DNA of 64,000 nucleotides from assembly GCA_016709665.1 (NCBI GenBank), contig JADJMI010000001.1:890769-954768 (forward strand). The letters run 5' to 3'. Shown one piece after another: positions 27,128-35,480 of this stretch. The notes under the pieces are model-generated. The model ran no database searches. It was not told the origin of the DNA and saw nothing but the letters and a program-made list of their open reading frames with translations. A program made the translations under genes and the position numbers. The DNA comes from Betaproteobacteria bacterium. GTDB taxonomy: Bacteria > Pseudomonadota > Gammaproteobacteria > Burkholderiales > Usitatibacteraceae. Numbering within the stretch: the stretch's first letter is position 1; every line of letters starts with the position of its first letter.

Positions 27128-28192
27128 ATGGCACTCGTCTCGATGCGTCAACTGCTGGACCATGCGGCCGAGCACGGCTACGGCCTGCCCGCCTTCAACG
27201 TGAACAACCTCGAGCAGGTGCAGGCCATCATGGAGGCGGCGAGCGAAACCGACAGCCCCGTGATCATGCAGGCCTCCGCCGGCGCGCGTAAGTACGCGGG
27301 CGAGACGTTCCTCAAGTACCTCATCGAGGCGGCCGTCGCGAGCTACCCGAAGACGCCGGTCGCCATGCACCAGGACCACGGCCAATCCCCCGCGGTGTGC
27401 GAGGGCGCCATGAAGATCGGCTTCTCCAGCGTGATGATGGACGGCTCGCTCGAGGCCGACGGCAAGACGATCTCCAGCTACGAATACAACGTGCAGGTGA
27501 CCAAGACGGTGGTCGACATGGCGCACCGCCTGGGCGTCTCCGTCGAGGGTGAGCTGGGCTGCCTGGGCTCGCTCGAGACGATGAAGGGCGACAAGGAAGA
27601 CGGCCACGGCACCGACGCCACGATGACGCGCGAGATGCTGCTCACGGACCCGGAGCAGGCCGCGGACTTCGTGAAGAAGACGGGCGTGGACGCCCTCGCC
27701 ATCGCCATCGGCACCTCCCACGGCGCCTACAAGTTCACGCGCAAGCCCACGGGCGACATCCTCGCGATCGAGCGCATCAAGCAGATCAACGCGCGCATCC
27801 CCAACACGCACCTGGTGATGCACGGGTCGTCGTCGGTGCCGCAGGACCTGCTCGCGATCATCCGCGAGAACGGCGGCGAGATGAAGGAAACCTACGGCGT
27901 GCCGGTCGAGGAGATCCAGGAAGGCATCAAGCACGGCGTGCGCAAGATCAACATCGACACCGACATCCGCCTCGCGATGACGGCGGCCGTCCGCAAGTTC
28001 CTCAACACGAACAAGGGCGCGTTCGACCCGCGCGATTACCTCAAGCCCGCGCGCGCCGCCGCCAAGGAAATCTGCAAGCAGCGCTACCAGCAGTTCGGCT
28101 GCGCCGGCATGGGCTCGAAGCTCGCGCCCATCACGCTCGAGAAGATGGCCGACCGCTACGCGAAGGGCGAACTCAAGGCCGTCGTCGTCTAG
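27128..28192 (+). CDS. fba: fructose-bisphosphate aldolase, class II (Calvin-cycle type)
   Basis: A 354-residue zinc aldolase joining dihydroxyacetone phosphate with glyceraldehyde 3-phosphate or, in the Calvin cycle, with erythrose 4-phosphate. Metal ligands lie in AMHQDHGQSP and GTSHGAYKF, and the conserved MHGSSSVP loop is present. GGAGGA is the ribosome site. Length fits CbbA-type enzymes. A GC hairpin (28220-28243) follows the stop. Confidence 0.95.
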   Translation: MALVSMRQLLDHAAEHGYGLPAFNVNNLEQVQAIMEAASETDSPVIMQASAGARKYAGETFLKYLIEAAVASYPKTPVAMHQDHGQSPAVCEGAMKIGFSSVMMDGSLEADGKTISSYEYNVQVTKTVVDMAHRLGVSVEGELGCLGSLETMKGDKEDGHGTDATMTREMLLTDPEQAADFVKKTGVDALAIAIGTSHGAYKFTRKPTGDILAIERIKQINARIPNTHLVMHGSSSVPQDLLAIIRENGGEMKETYGVPVEEIQEGIKHGVRKINIDTDIRLAMTAAVRKFLNTNKGAFDPRDYLKPARAAAKEICKQRYQQFGCAGMGSKLAPITLEKMADRYAKGELKAVVV

Positions 28193-28219
28193 TCGTTCCC
28201 GCCATCCGTTTCAACCCCT

Positions 28220-28243
28220 CCGGGCCGCCCTCGCGCGGCCCGG
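28220..28243 (+). terminator. hairpin between fba and purC
   Basis: CCGGGCCGC and GCGGCCCGG form a 9-bp stem with a 6-nt loop in the 69-bp gap. It lacks a T-tract, so it is probably a weak terminator or attenuator. Confidence 0.35.
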
Positions 28244-28261
28244 CTCGCTTCGGACAACGCC

Positions 28262-29137
28262 ATGGATCTCTACCAGTCCTCGATCAAGTCCCTTCCCCTC
28301 ATCGCCCGCGGCAAGGTGCGCGACATCTACGCCGTGGGCGAGGACAAGATGCTCCTCCTCGCGAGCGACCGCCTCTCGGCCTACGACGTGATCCTGCCCA
28401 CGCCGATTCCCGAGAAGGGGCGCGTCCTCACGCAGATCGCCAACTTCTGGTTCGCGAGGCTGGGCCACGTGGTGGCGAACCACCTCACGGGCATCGATCC
28501 GGAGACGGTCGTGGCGCCGGACGAGCGCGACCAGGTACGCGGCCGCTCGATCGTGGTGAAGAAGCTCACGACGCTGCCGGTGGAGGCCGTGGTCCGCGGC
28601 TATCTCGAGGGCTCCGGCTGGAAGGAATACAGCGAGTCGCGGATGGTGTGCGGCATTCCCCTCCCCGAAGGCCTGAAACGCGCGTCCAAGCTGCCCCACC
28701 CCATCTTCACGCCCGCCACCAAGGCCGAGGCCGGCGAGCACGACGAGAACATCACGTTCGAGCGGATGTGCGCCATCGTGGGCGAGGCCCGCGCGAAGGA
28801 AGTGCGCGACGTGGCGATCCGCCTCTACACCGAGGCCGCCGACTTCGCCCTCGGCAAGGGCATCATCATCGCCGACACCAAGTTCGAGTTCGGCGTGGAC
28901 GCGGCCGGCAAGCTCCACCTCATCGACGAGATCCTCACGCCGGATTCCTCGCGCTTCTGGCCGCTCGACACCTACAAGGTGGGCGCGAGTCCCGAGAGCT
29001 TCGACAAGCAGTACGTGCGCAACTGGCTCGATTCCATCGGCTTCGCGAGGAAGCCCCCCGCGCCCGACGTGCCGCGCGAGGTGGCGCTCAAGACTTCCGA
29101 GAAATACCAGGAGGCGTTCAGGCGAATCGCCGAATGA
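28262..29137 (+). CDS. purC: phosphoribosylaminoimidazole-succinocarboxamide synthase
   Basis: A 291-residue ATP-dependent ligase adding aspartate to CAIR in purine synthesis. Signatures GKVRDIYAVGEDKMLLLASDR-type start, VVRGYLEGSGWKEY and LIDEILTPDSSRFW are intact. Long (approximately 290-residue) form of the family. It overlaps the next gene by 4 nt (ATGA). Confidence 0.96.
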   Translation: MDLYQSSIKSLPLIARGKVRDIYAVGEDKMLLLASDRLSAYDVILPTPIPEKGRVLTQIANFWFARLGHVVANHLTGIDPETVVAPDERDQVRGRSIVVKKLTTLPVEAVVRGYLEGSGWKEYSESRMVCGIPLPEGLKRASKLPHPIFTPATKAEAGEHDENITFERMCAIVGEARAKEVRDVAIRLYTEAADFALGKGIIIADTKFEFGVDAAGKLHLIDEILTPDSSRFWPLDTYKVGASPESFDKQYVRNWLDSIGFARKPPAPDVPREVALKTSEKYQEAFRRIAE

Positions 29138-29736
29138 GGCGCGCCGTCCTCCTCGACATGGGGGGCGTCCTCGTCGAGCTGGGCGGCGAGAAGCCCTTCC
29201 TCGAGCTGCTGGGCGGCAACCACACGCGCGAGAGCATGTGGCGGATGTGGCTCGATTCGCCCGCCGTGCGGGCGCACGAGACGGGGCGGATGGAAACGAA
29301 GGCGTTCGCCGAGGCGGCCGTGGCGGAGTTCGGCCTGCGCATCGGGCCGGAGGCCTTCCTGGCCCACTTCGCCAGCTGGATCGTCGGGCCCTACGAGGGC
29401 GTCCACGGCTTCCTCGAGGAGCTCTCCGCGCGGCACGAAACGGCGATCCTCACCAACATCTCCGCGATCCACACGGACATCGTGTCGGACTACGGGCTTT
29501 TCGAGCGCGTGCGGCACGTCTTCGCGTCGCACCTGATCGGCGAGATCAAGCCGGACCGCGCGTATTTCGAGCACGTGCTGGACCGGATGAACCTCGCGCC
29601 CCACGAGGCCGTGTTCCTGGACGACAACGAGATCAACGCCGAGGGCGCGCGGGCTTGCGGGATCGAGGCGCACGTGGTGCGGGGGCTCGCGGAAACGCGC
29701 GAGACGCTCGCCCGGCTGGGCTTCCTTCCCGGCTGA
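29134..29736 (+). CDS. HAD-family hydrolase
   Basis: A 200-residue HAD-superfamily protein, epoxide-hydrolase-N/YihX-like. Motif 1 is LLDMGGVLVEL (D8), motif 2 is LTNIS, and motifs 3/4 are EIKPDRAYFEHVLD and FLDDNEINAEGA. The substrate is probably a small phosphorylated metabolite. Start overlaps the purC stop, so the two are translationally coupled. Confidence 0.88.
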   Translation: MRRAVLLDMGGVLVELGGEKPFLELLGGNHTRESMWRMWLDSPAVRAHETGRMETKAFAEAAVAEFGLRIGPEAFLAHFASWIVGPYEGVHGFLEELSARHETAILTNISAIHTDIVSDYGLFERVRHVFASHLIGEIKPDRAYFEHVLDRMNLAPHEAVFLDDNEINAEGARACGIEAHVVRGLAETRETLARLGFLPG

Positions 29737-29741
29737 CCGCC

Positions 29742-30602
29742 CTACTGGAACAACACGACCGGCGTCGGCAGGAACCGCTGCAGGTCCGCGATCGGCAAGG
29801 GCTCGCCGCCGTCGGGCAACTGGAACATCCGCGCGTCGAGCCCGCCGTTCGCGCCGTTCACCGAGAACGCCAGGCGCACGCGCCCCCGGTCGACGAGCGA
29901 CGATGCGGGCGCGGGGCAAGCGAGGCACGGCACCACGGCCGCGCGCGACTCATAGAGCCGCCCTTCGTAAACCATCCCCGTGGCGTCCCAGCGCCCTTCC
30001 TGGATCGTGTACCAGCGCGAGAGGCCGGTGCCGACGTCGAAGACCTGCCAGGTGGCGAAGAACCGGTCCGTCGCGCCGTAGTCGTGCGCGATCATGAGCC
30101 CGGATCCCGACGTCCGCGGGTCGTACCAGCCACCCGAGGTGTCGTAGCGCGCCCTCGGTTCGGCGGCGCTGCCGGTCACGATCCGGCCCGAGCCCAGTGG
30201 CGAGGCGAGGGTCGTCATCACGACGATTTCGCGCTGCCCCACCGTCGAGGGCGTGTAGTCGAGCTCGAAGCGGTAGGGCATGAAGGCCGACGTGCAGGCC
30301 TGCAGCGTGAGCGGCTCCGCGAGCAGGATGCCGAGCGCCTGGTCGCGAGCAAAGGAGGGCGGGAATCCGAGCTGCGCATGGGTCGGGATGCACCCGTTCG
30401 GCCAGACCCCGTTCACGACGATCTTCCGCGCGACCCCGGGAGCAGCCACCGGCGGATCCACGAATACCTGGACGAACGGCGGGGCGAGGGTCAGCTTCGA
30501 TCCGGCCGCGTCCGCCAGCGCGGAGCCAGCACTGACTCCAATTGCGATGGCGACGACGACTCCCCCCACATCTCGCACCAGCCGCTTCCAGTGACCGCGC
30601 AT
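29742..30602 (-). CDS. secreted protein with W-rich C-terminal domain
   Basis: A 286-residue exported protein; signal peptide within the first 32 residues (VVVAIAIGVSAGSALA). No known enzyme domain seen in the N-terminal half. The C-terminal part (from about residue 160: GGWYDPRTSGSGLMIAHDYG..., WQVF, RWYTIQEGRW) shares its pattern with the tails at 23424-24731 and 50643-52415. Two cysteines lie close together (PCLAC). ATG at 30602 is chosen because the signal peptide begins there. Confidence 0.7.
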   Translation of the reverse strand: MRGHWKRLVRDVGGVVVAIAIGVSAGSALADAAGSKLTLAPPFVQVFVDPPVAAPGVARKIVVNGVWPNGCIPTHAQLGFPPSFARDQALGILLAEPLTLQACTSAFMPYRFELDYTPSTVGQREIVVMTTLASPLGSGRIVTGSAAEPRARYDTSGGWYDPRTSGSGLMIAHDYGATDRFFATWQVFDVGTGLSRWYTIQEGRWDATGMVYEGRLYESRAAVVPCLACPAPASSLVDRGRVRLAFSVNGANGGLDARMFQLPDGGEPLPIADLQRFLPTPVVLFQ

Positions 30603-30674
30603 CGCAAGTTCCTTTCCGGACGGGAGGGGCCTGACTTCGCCCTTCTGCTCAATGGGTTGTCGTGAATCCCAATT

Positions 30675-30762
30675 TGTGGGATTATTTCCCACAGTCTGTT
30701 CTGAACACTTTCCGCTTGTCAACCACCGCTCTGTTACGAAAATTGTGGGAAGATTTCCCTCA
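30675..30762. promoter_or_regulatory. two operator-like palindromes upstream of DUF6502 gene
   Basis: TGTGGGA-N5-TCCCACA is perfect at 30675-30693. A second copy, TGTGGGA-N5-TCCCTCA, is at 30744-30762 with one mismatch, 69 bp further. An additional half site TCCCA at 30667-30671 continues the 10-bp phasing of the first. The sites lie in the 183-bp gap between two divergent genes and overlap its AT-rich promoter region. Confidence 0.6.
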
Positions 30763-30785
30763 CCCCTGCCGTGAGCTTCAGCGCC

Positions 30786-31643
30786 ATGCCCGATCACGAA
30801 CCCCAGTCACGCCAGTCCGCCGTGCTTCGCGCCCTGGCGCGCGTGCTGCGGCCCGTGGCGCGGCTGCTGATCGCGGGCGGGGTTCCCTTCCAGGCGGCGA
30901 GCGAATCGCTCAAGCGCGCCTATGTCGAGGCGGCCCGGCGCCACTACCGCGAGGACGCGAAGAACGACAGCCGCCTGTCGCTGCTCACGGGCCTCAACCG
31001 CAAGGAGATCAAGCGGCTCACGACGCCCAACGCGGACGAATGGGGACCGGAATCGGTCACGTCCTTCGCTTCAGCGGTCTTCACCGCGTGGACCGGCCGC
31101 CCGGAGTGGCGGGGCCCGGACGGTGCGCCACGCCCCCTGCCGCGGCGCGGCGAAGGCTCGTTCGACGCCCTGGCCCGCAGCGTCACGCTCGACATGCGGC
31201 CCGCCTCCATCCTGGACGAGCTGGTGCGCCTGGGCTACGCGCAGGTCCGCGAGGACGATTTCGTCCACGCGATGGGCGACGAATTCACCTCGCGCCGCGA
31301 ATTCTCGGACCGGCTGGGCCCGCTCGCCGAAAACCTGCAGGACCACGCGGACGCGGCGGTCGCCAACGTGCTCGCGGAAACGTCGCCCTCGCCCCACCTC
31401 GAGCGCAGCCTCTTCGCGGACGAGTTGTCGCCGGAGTCGGCGGCGAAGCTGGAAGCCTTCTCCCGCGACAAGTGGAAGGAACTGCACGACGCCTTCATCG
31501 CGCGGGCGGACGAGCTGGAGGCCGAGGACCGCGCCCACGCACGCCCGGCCACGATGCGCGTTCGCGTGGGGCTCTACGGTTACGCCGAACCCTCAGACCC
31601 GGCGCCCGAACCCGCCCCGGGACCGAAAGAGACCGATGACTGA
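30786..31643 (+). CDS. DUF6502 family protein
   Basis: A 285-residue cytosolic protein matching the DUF6502 family common in Burkholderiales and relatives. The N-terminal third is helical and basic (LLIAGGVPFQAASESLKRAYVEAARRHY...) and includes a possible helix-turn-helix (SLLTGLNRKEIKRL, about residues 63-76), so a DNA-binding role is plausible but unproven. It overlaps the downstream DUF5666 gene by 8 nt. Two palindromes lie directly upstream. Confidence 0.75.
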   Translation: MPDHEPQSRQSAVLRALARVLRPVARLLIAGGVPFQAASESLKRAYVEAARRHYREDAKNDSRLSLLTGLNRKEIKRLTTPNADEWGPESVTSFASAVFTAWTGRPEWRGPDGAPRPLPRRGEGSFDALARSVTLDMRPASILDELVRLGYAQVREDDFVHAMGDEFTSRREFSDRLGPLAENLQDHADAAVANVLAETSPSPHLERSLFADELSPESAAKLEAFSRDKWKELHDAFIARADELEAEDRAHARPATMRVRVGLYGYAEPSDPAPEPAPGPKETDD

Positions 31644-32796
31644 ATTCCGACTGCGCGCGACGCTCGTCGCCCTGGCCCTGGCCATCGCCGGTTGCGGCGC
31701 CGATACCAAGACCGGCAGCAACGGCACCGGCATCACCCCCCCGGCGATCGAGCCGACCGTGGTGGCGGGCACGCTCACGGGCGCCGAGCCGCTCGCCACG
31801 GGCAACCTCACCTACGACACGGCCGCCGCCTCCGTGCGGCAGGACGCGACCGCCGGCGCCGGGACGGCGAACCTGCGCCTGGGCATGTTTCTCGAAGCGA
31901 CGGGAAGCACGACCGGCGTCGCGCCCACCCGGCTCGCCGAGGCGAGCGTCCAGAGCGCGATCCGCGGCCCGGTCACGGCCGTCGACATCGCGGGCGGCCG
32001 GTTCACCGTGGCCTCGCTCCTCTTCGACGTCGACGGCAACACGCTCTTCGACGGCATCGCGGGCATCGGGCGCCTCGCGGTGGGCGAGACCGTCGAAGTG
32101 TTCGCCCTTCCCGTCATCGAGGCCCGCGTGATGCTCGCCACGCGCGTGACGAAGGTGGCGCCCGCGCCCGACGGGCGCTTCAGCATCGCAGCGCGCATCG
32201 AGCAGTCCTCGGCCATCGGGTTCGTGCTCGCGGGATTGTCGGTGGCTGCGCCCATAAGCGTTTCCGCCTCGCCTGTACCCTTGGCCGGCACGCGCGCGCG
32301 CGTCACGGGCAAGCTCAACGCCGAAGCGTCCGCCATCTCGCCGGACCGCATCGACCTGCTGCCCGAATACCCGCCCGCCCTCGGCACCCGCACGGAGTTC
32401 GAGGGCATCGTGATCACCGTGGAAAACACCGGCGGCTTCCGCCTGCGCACCCCGGCGCGCGACTTCACCGTCACGTCGATCCCCGCCGGGACGCCCCTCA
32501 TCGCCTCCGGCACGCGGGTGCGGTTGCTGGGTCGCGCGACATCGGGCACCACGATCGAGCCGCAGTTCGTGAACGTCATCGCGCCGGGCGAGGCCATCGT
32601 CTACCGCGTGACGGGCGCCGTGAGCGAGTTCGTCTCGCTCGCCTCGATGCGCGTGCGCGGCGAGCCCGTGGACCTCACCACGGCCGTCATCACGGGCGGC
32701 AACCCGGCCGAGATCGCGAACGGCAGGCGGCTGTCGATCTCGGGCACCGCCGGGCCGGGGGCATTGCGCGTGACGGAAGTCGCGATCCTGCCCTAG
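31636..32796 (+). CDS. DUF5666 domain lipoprotein
   Basis: A 386-residue lipoprotein; lipobox IAGC with Cys20. It contains several small OB-like repeats (DUF5666; for example GPVTAVDIAGGRFTVASLLF and EGIVITVENTGGFRLRTPA). The function of this domain is unknown. Overlap with DUF6502 (8 nt) shows translational coupling; the two families are commonly neighbours. Confidence 0.78.
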   Translation: MTEFRLRATLVALALAIAGCGADTKTGSNGTGITPPAIEPTVVAGTLTGAEPLATGNLTYDTAAASVRQDATAGAGTANLRLGMFLEATGSTTGVAPTRLAEASVQSAIRGPVTAVDIAGGRFTVASLLFDVDGNTLFDGIAGIGRLAVGETVEVFALPVIEARVMLATRVTKVAPAPDGRFSIAARIEQSSAIGFVLAGLSVAAPISVSASPVPLAGTRARVTGKLNAEASAISPDRIDLLPEYPPALGTRTEFEGIVITVENTGGFRLRTPARDFTVTSIPAGTPLIASGTRVRLLGRATSGTTIEPQFVNVIAPGEAIVYRVTGAVSEFVSLASMRVRGEPVDLTTAVITGGNPAEIANGRRLSISGTAGPGALRVTEVAILP

Positions 32797-33536
32797 CGCA
32801 GCACCTCGCCCAGCCACGCGGAGACGGTGGCGGCGAGTTCCGCTTCCTTCTTCGCGTAGAAATGGTCGGTGCCGGCGATCATCGCCTGGCGTGAGCCTTC
32901 CGCGCCCGTGGCGAGCGTGATGCGGCGGCGCCAGGCGGCGTCCACGGCGGGTTCGAGGTCGCTCTCGCCGTACACGTCGAGGATGGGCCGTGGGCTGAAG
33001 TACGCGCCCCAGCTGTAGCCGCCCGTGAGGCCGAGGCAGGCCCAGGCGCGAAAGGGCGTGCCCGGCGTCTCGTCGAAGTACGCGTTGGTCATCCAGGAGC
33101 CCAGGCTGTGGGACACGATGGCCACGCGCGGGCCCTCCTTCGCCACGAGCCACGACGCGGCCCTGCGGATGCGATCGAGCGCCTCGGGGAAGAGCTTCGG
33201 ATAGTAGGCCTCGCTTCTCGCCTCGGCCGCCTGGACGGGCATCTGGATGGAAAGGGTCGTCCAGCCCGCATCCGCGAGCTTGGTGCGCAGCACGCCGATC
33301 ACCCCGTGGTCCGGGTGCACGCCGATGCCGTGGACGATGACCACGGCGCCCTTGGGCTTGTCCGCCCTCGCGTGGATGGCGAGGAATTTCCGGCCCGTCG
33401 AGGTCTCGAGCCACACGGCGTCCCCGACGACGAGGCCGGGGACGACCTCGTCCGCCCAGCGCTTCTCGCGGGCGTAGTCCTGGGCGGCCGCGGGCAGCGC
33501 GGTCATTGCGATCAGCAGCAGGAGGCGGGCGATCAT
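32793..33536 (-). CDS. exported alpha/beta hydrolase (DUF3530-like)
   Basis: A 247-residue protein with signal peptide (ends near PAAAQ). Hydrolase fold features: oxyanion strand VVIVHGIGVHPD, nucleophile elbow VSHSLGSW (S144), a late Asp in YGESD and a His in GTDHFY. This suggests an esterase- or lipase-like periplasmic enzyme; substrate unknown. The stop overlaps the DUF5666 stop region (convergent). ATG at 33536, divergent from terC. Confidence 0.8.
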   Translation of the reverse strand: MIARLLLLIAMTALPAAAQDYAREKRWADEVVPGLVVGDAVWLETSTGRKFLAIHARADKPKGAVVIVHGIGVHPDHGVIGVLRTKLADAGWTTLSIQMPVQAAEARSEAYYPKLFPEALDRIRRAASWLVAKEGPRVAIVSHSLGSWMTNAYFDETPGTPFRAWACLGLTGGYSWGAYFSPRPILDVYGESDLEPAVDAAWRRRITLATGAEGSRQAMIAGTDHFYAKKEAELAATVSAWLGEVLR

Positions 33537-33543
33537 GCATGCG

Positions 33544-33556
33544 AGAATACCAATAT
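33544..33556. promoter_or_regulatory. second copy of AGAATACCAATAT in a divergent promoter
   Basis: The 13-mer found between ilvA and rpiA is repeated exactly here, in the 40-bp gap between the hydrolase and the TerC gene. It is again the only AT-rich part of a short divergent spacer. Confidence 0.4.
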
Positions 33557-33576
33557 CGCGCCCCGTTGGAGGCCCC

Positions 33577-34338
33577 ATGGAATTCTTCACCTTCGCCTGG
33601 GTCGGCGACCCGCAGGTCTGGCTCTCGCTCGTCACGCTCTCGGCCCTCGAGATCGTGCTGGGCATCGACAACCTCGTCTTCATCGCCATCCTCACCGGGC
33701 GGTTGCCGGAACACCAGCGGGCCCTGGGCCGCAAGGTGGGCCTCGCCCTCGCCCTCGTCACGCGTCTCATGCTCCTCGCGACGCTCGCGTGGATCGTGGG
33801 GCTCACGCAGCCGCTCTTCGAGATCGCCGGCAAGGACTTTTCCTGGCGCGACATCATCCTCATCGCCGGCGGCCTGTTCCTGCTGTGGAAGGCCACGGTC
33901 GAGATCCACGAGATGGTGGAAAAGGACGAGGACGAGGCGGACAGGCCCGAGGGCGCCGCGGGCGTCACGTTCAAGAGCGTCGTGATCCAGATCGCGATCA
34001 TCGACATCATCTTCTCGCTCGATTCGGTCATCACCGCGGTCGGCATGGCCGACCAGCTCTGGGTGATGGTCGCCGCCGTGGTGATGGCGATGATCCTCAT
34101 GATCGTCGCCTCGAACCCGCTCGCGAACTTCGTCGCGGCGCATCCGACCGTGAAGATGCTCGCCCTTTCCTTCCTGCTGCTCATCGGGGTTATCCTGATC
34201 GCCGACGGCTTCGGGATGCACGTGCCGAAGGGCTACATCTACTTCGCGCTCGCCTTCTCCGTCGCCGTGGAGACGCTCAATCACGTCGTGCGCGCGCGCC
34301 GCAAGCGCTTGCGCGCCGAAGCAGGGGCAAGACCATGA
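33577..34338 (+). CDS. TerC family integral membrane protein
   Basis: A 253-residue membrane protein with about seven helices. The family motifs with acidic residues in the membrane are present (SALEIVLGIDNLVFIAIL; IIDIIFSLDSVITAVGM). TerC proteins have been linked to metal-ion export during protein export and to tellurium resistance. ATG at 33577 fits the family start. Overlaps the next gene by 4 nt. Confidence 0.9.
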   Translation: MEFFTFAWVGDPQVWLSLVTLSALEIVLGIDNLVFIAILTGRLPEHQRALGRKVGLALALVTRLMLLATLAWIVGLTQPLFEIAGKDFSWRDIILIAGGLFLLWKATVEIHEMVEKDEDEADRPEGAAGVTFKSVVIQIAIIDIIFSLDSVITAVGMADQLWVMVAAVVMAMILMIVASNPLANFVAAHPTVKMLALSFLLLIGVILIADGFGMHVPKGYIYFALAFSVAVETLNHVVRARRKRLRAEAGARP

Positions 34339-35465
34339 AGACCCGCATCGACCCGCGCGCGCTCACCCGCGAGCTGCTCGCCTTCAATACCATCAACCCC
34401 CCCGGCATGGAGCGCGCCTGCGCCCGGCACCTCGGGGCCCTCCTCGAGGCCGCGGGCTTCCGCACGGCCTATCACGAGTTCGCCGAAAGCCGCACGAGCC
34501 TCATCGCGGAGATCGGCGGGGATCCGGTGCGCCCGCCCCTCTGCTTCACGGGCCACATCGACACCGTGCCCCTGGGCACGAAAGCCTGGACGAAGGATGC
34601 CTTCGCGGGCGAGACGGACGGCGACCGGCTCTACGGCCGCGGCTCCTCCGACATGAAGAGCGGCGTCGCGGCCTTCGTCGCGGCGGCCATCGAGCTCGCG
34701 CCGCAGCTCGCGAAGAGCCCGGGCGTCGTGCTCGTCATCACGGCGGGCGAGGAGATCGGCTGCGAAGGCGCGCGCTACCTCGCCGACCACCAGCTGCTCG
34801 GGCGCGCCGGCGCCATCGTGGTGGCCGAGCCCACCGGCAACTTCCCCTACATCGGCCACAAGGGCCTCGCGTGGTTCGAGATCGAGACCACGGGCGTCAC
34901 CGCGCACGGCTCCATGCCGGAAGTCGGCGAGAACGCCATCAACAAGATGGCCCGCGTGATCCGGGAACTGGAGAGCTTCGAGTTCCCCGTGAAGTCCCAC
35001 GAGGTGATGGGCAGCCCCACCCTCAACGTGGGCACGATCCGCGGCGGCCTCAACACCAACTCCGTGCCCGACCGCGCGACGATCACCCTGGACACGCGCA
35101 CCGTGCCGGGCATCGACCACGTCCACCTGTGCCGCTCGCTCGAATGCCTCCTGGCGGACCACGGCGCCACCGTGCGTCGCATCGTCGACACGCCCTCGCT
35201 CTACACGCCGCCGGAGGACGAATGGGTTCAGGAGGTGTTCGAGGTCTGCACCCCCTTCCTCGAAGGCCGGCCGACCCCGAAGACCATCACCTTCTCCACC
35301 GACGGCGCCGACCTGAAGCGCGGCTACGGCGGCCCCCCGGCCGTGATCCTGGGGCCGGGAGAGGCGAAGCTCGCGCACCAGACGGACGAATGGTGCTCCC
35401 TCGCGCGCATCGAGCATTCCGTCGACGTGTTCGCGACGCTGATGCGAAGGTGGTGCGGGGTATAG
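34335..35465 (+). CDS. argE: M20 deacylase, probable acetylornithine deacetylase
   Basis: A 376-residue M20-family zinc hydrolase. Metal/catalytic motifs: FTGHIDTVPLG, GRGSSDMKSGVAAF, ITAGEEIGCEGA and a late TDEWCS. Closest in layout to ArgE, which frees ornithine from N-acetylornithine; DapE or another N-acyl amino-acid deacylase is the alternative. Its ATG overlaps the terC stop (ATGA). argA is far away in this window. Confidence 0.8.
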   Translation: MKTRIDPRALTRELLAFNTINPPGMERACARHLGALLEAAGFRTAYHEFAESRTSLIAEIGGDPVRPPLCFTGHIDTVPLGTKAWTKDAFAGETDGDRLYGRGSSDMKSGVAAFVAAAIELAPQLAKSPGVVLVITAGEEIGCEGARYLADHQLLGRAGAIVVAEPTGNFPYIGHKGLAWFEIETTGVTAHGSMPEVGENAINKMARVIRELESFEFPVKSHEVMGSPTLNVGTIRGGLNTNSVPDRATITLDTRTVPGIDHVHLCRSLECLLADHGATVRRIVDTPSLYTPPEDEWVQEVFEVCTPFLEGRPTPKTITFSTDGADLKRGYGGPPAVILGPGEAKLAHQTDEWCSLARIEHSVDVFATLMRRWCGV

Positions 35466-35480
35466 CGGGCGGCGGGCGGG

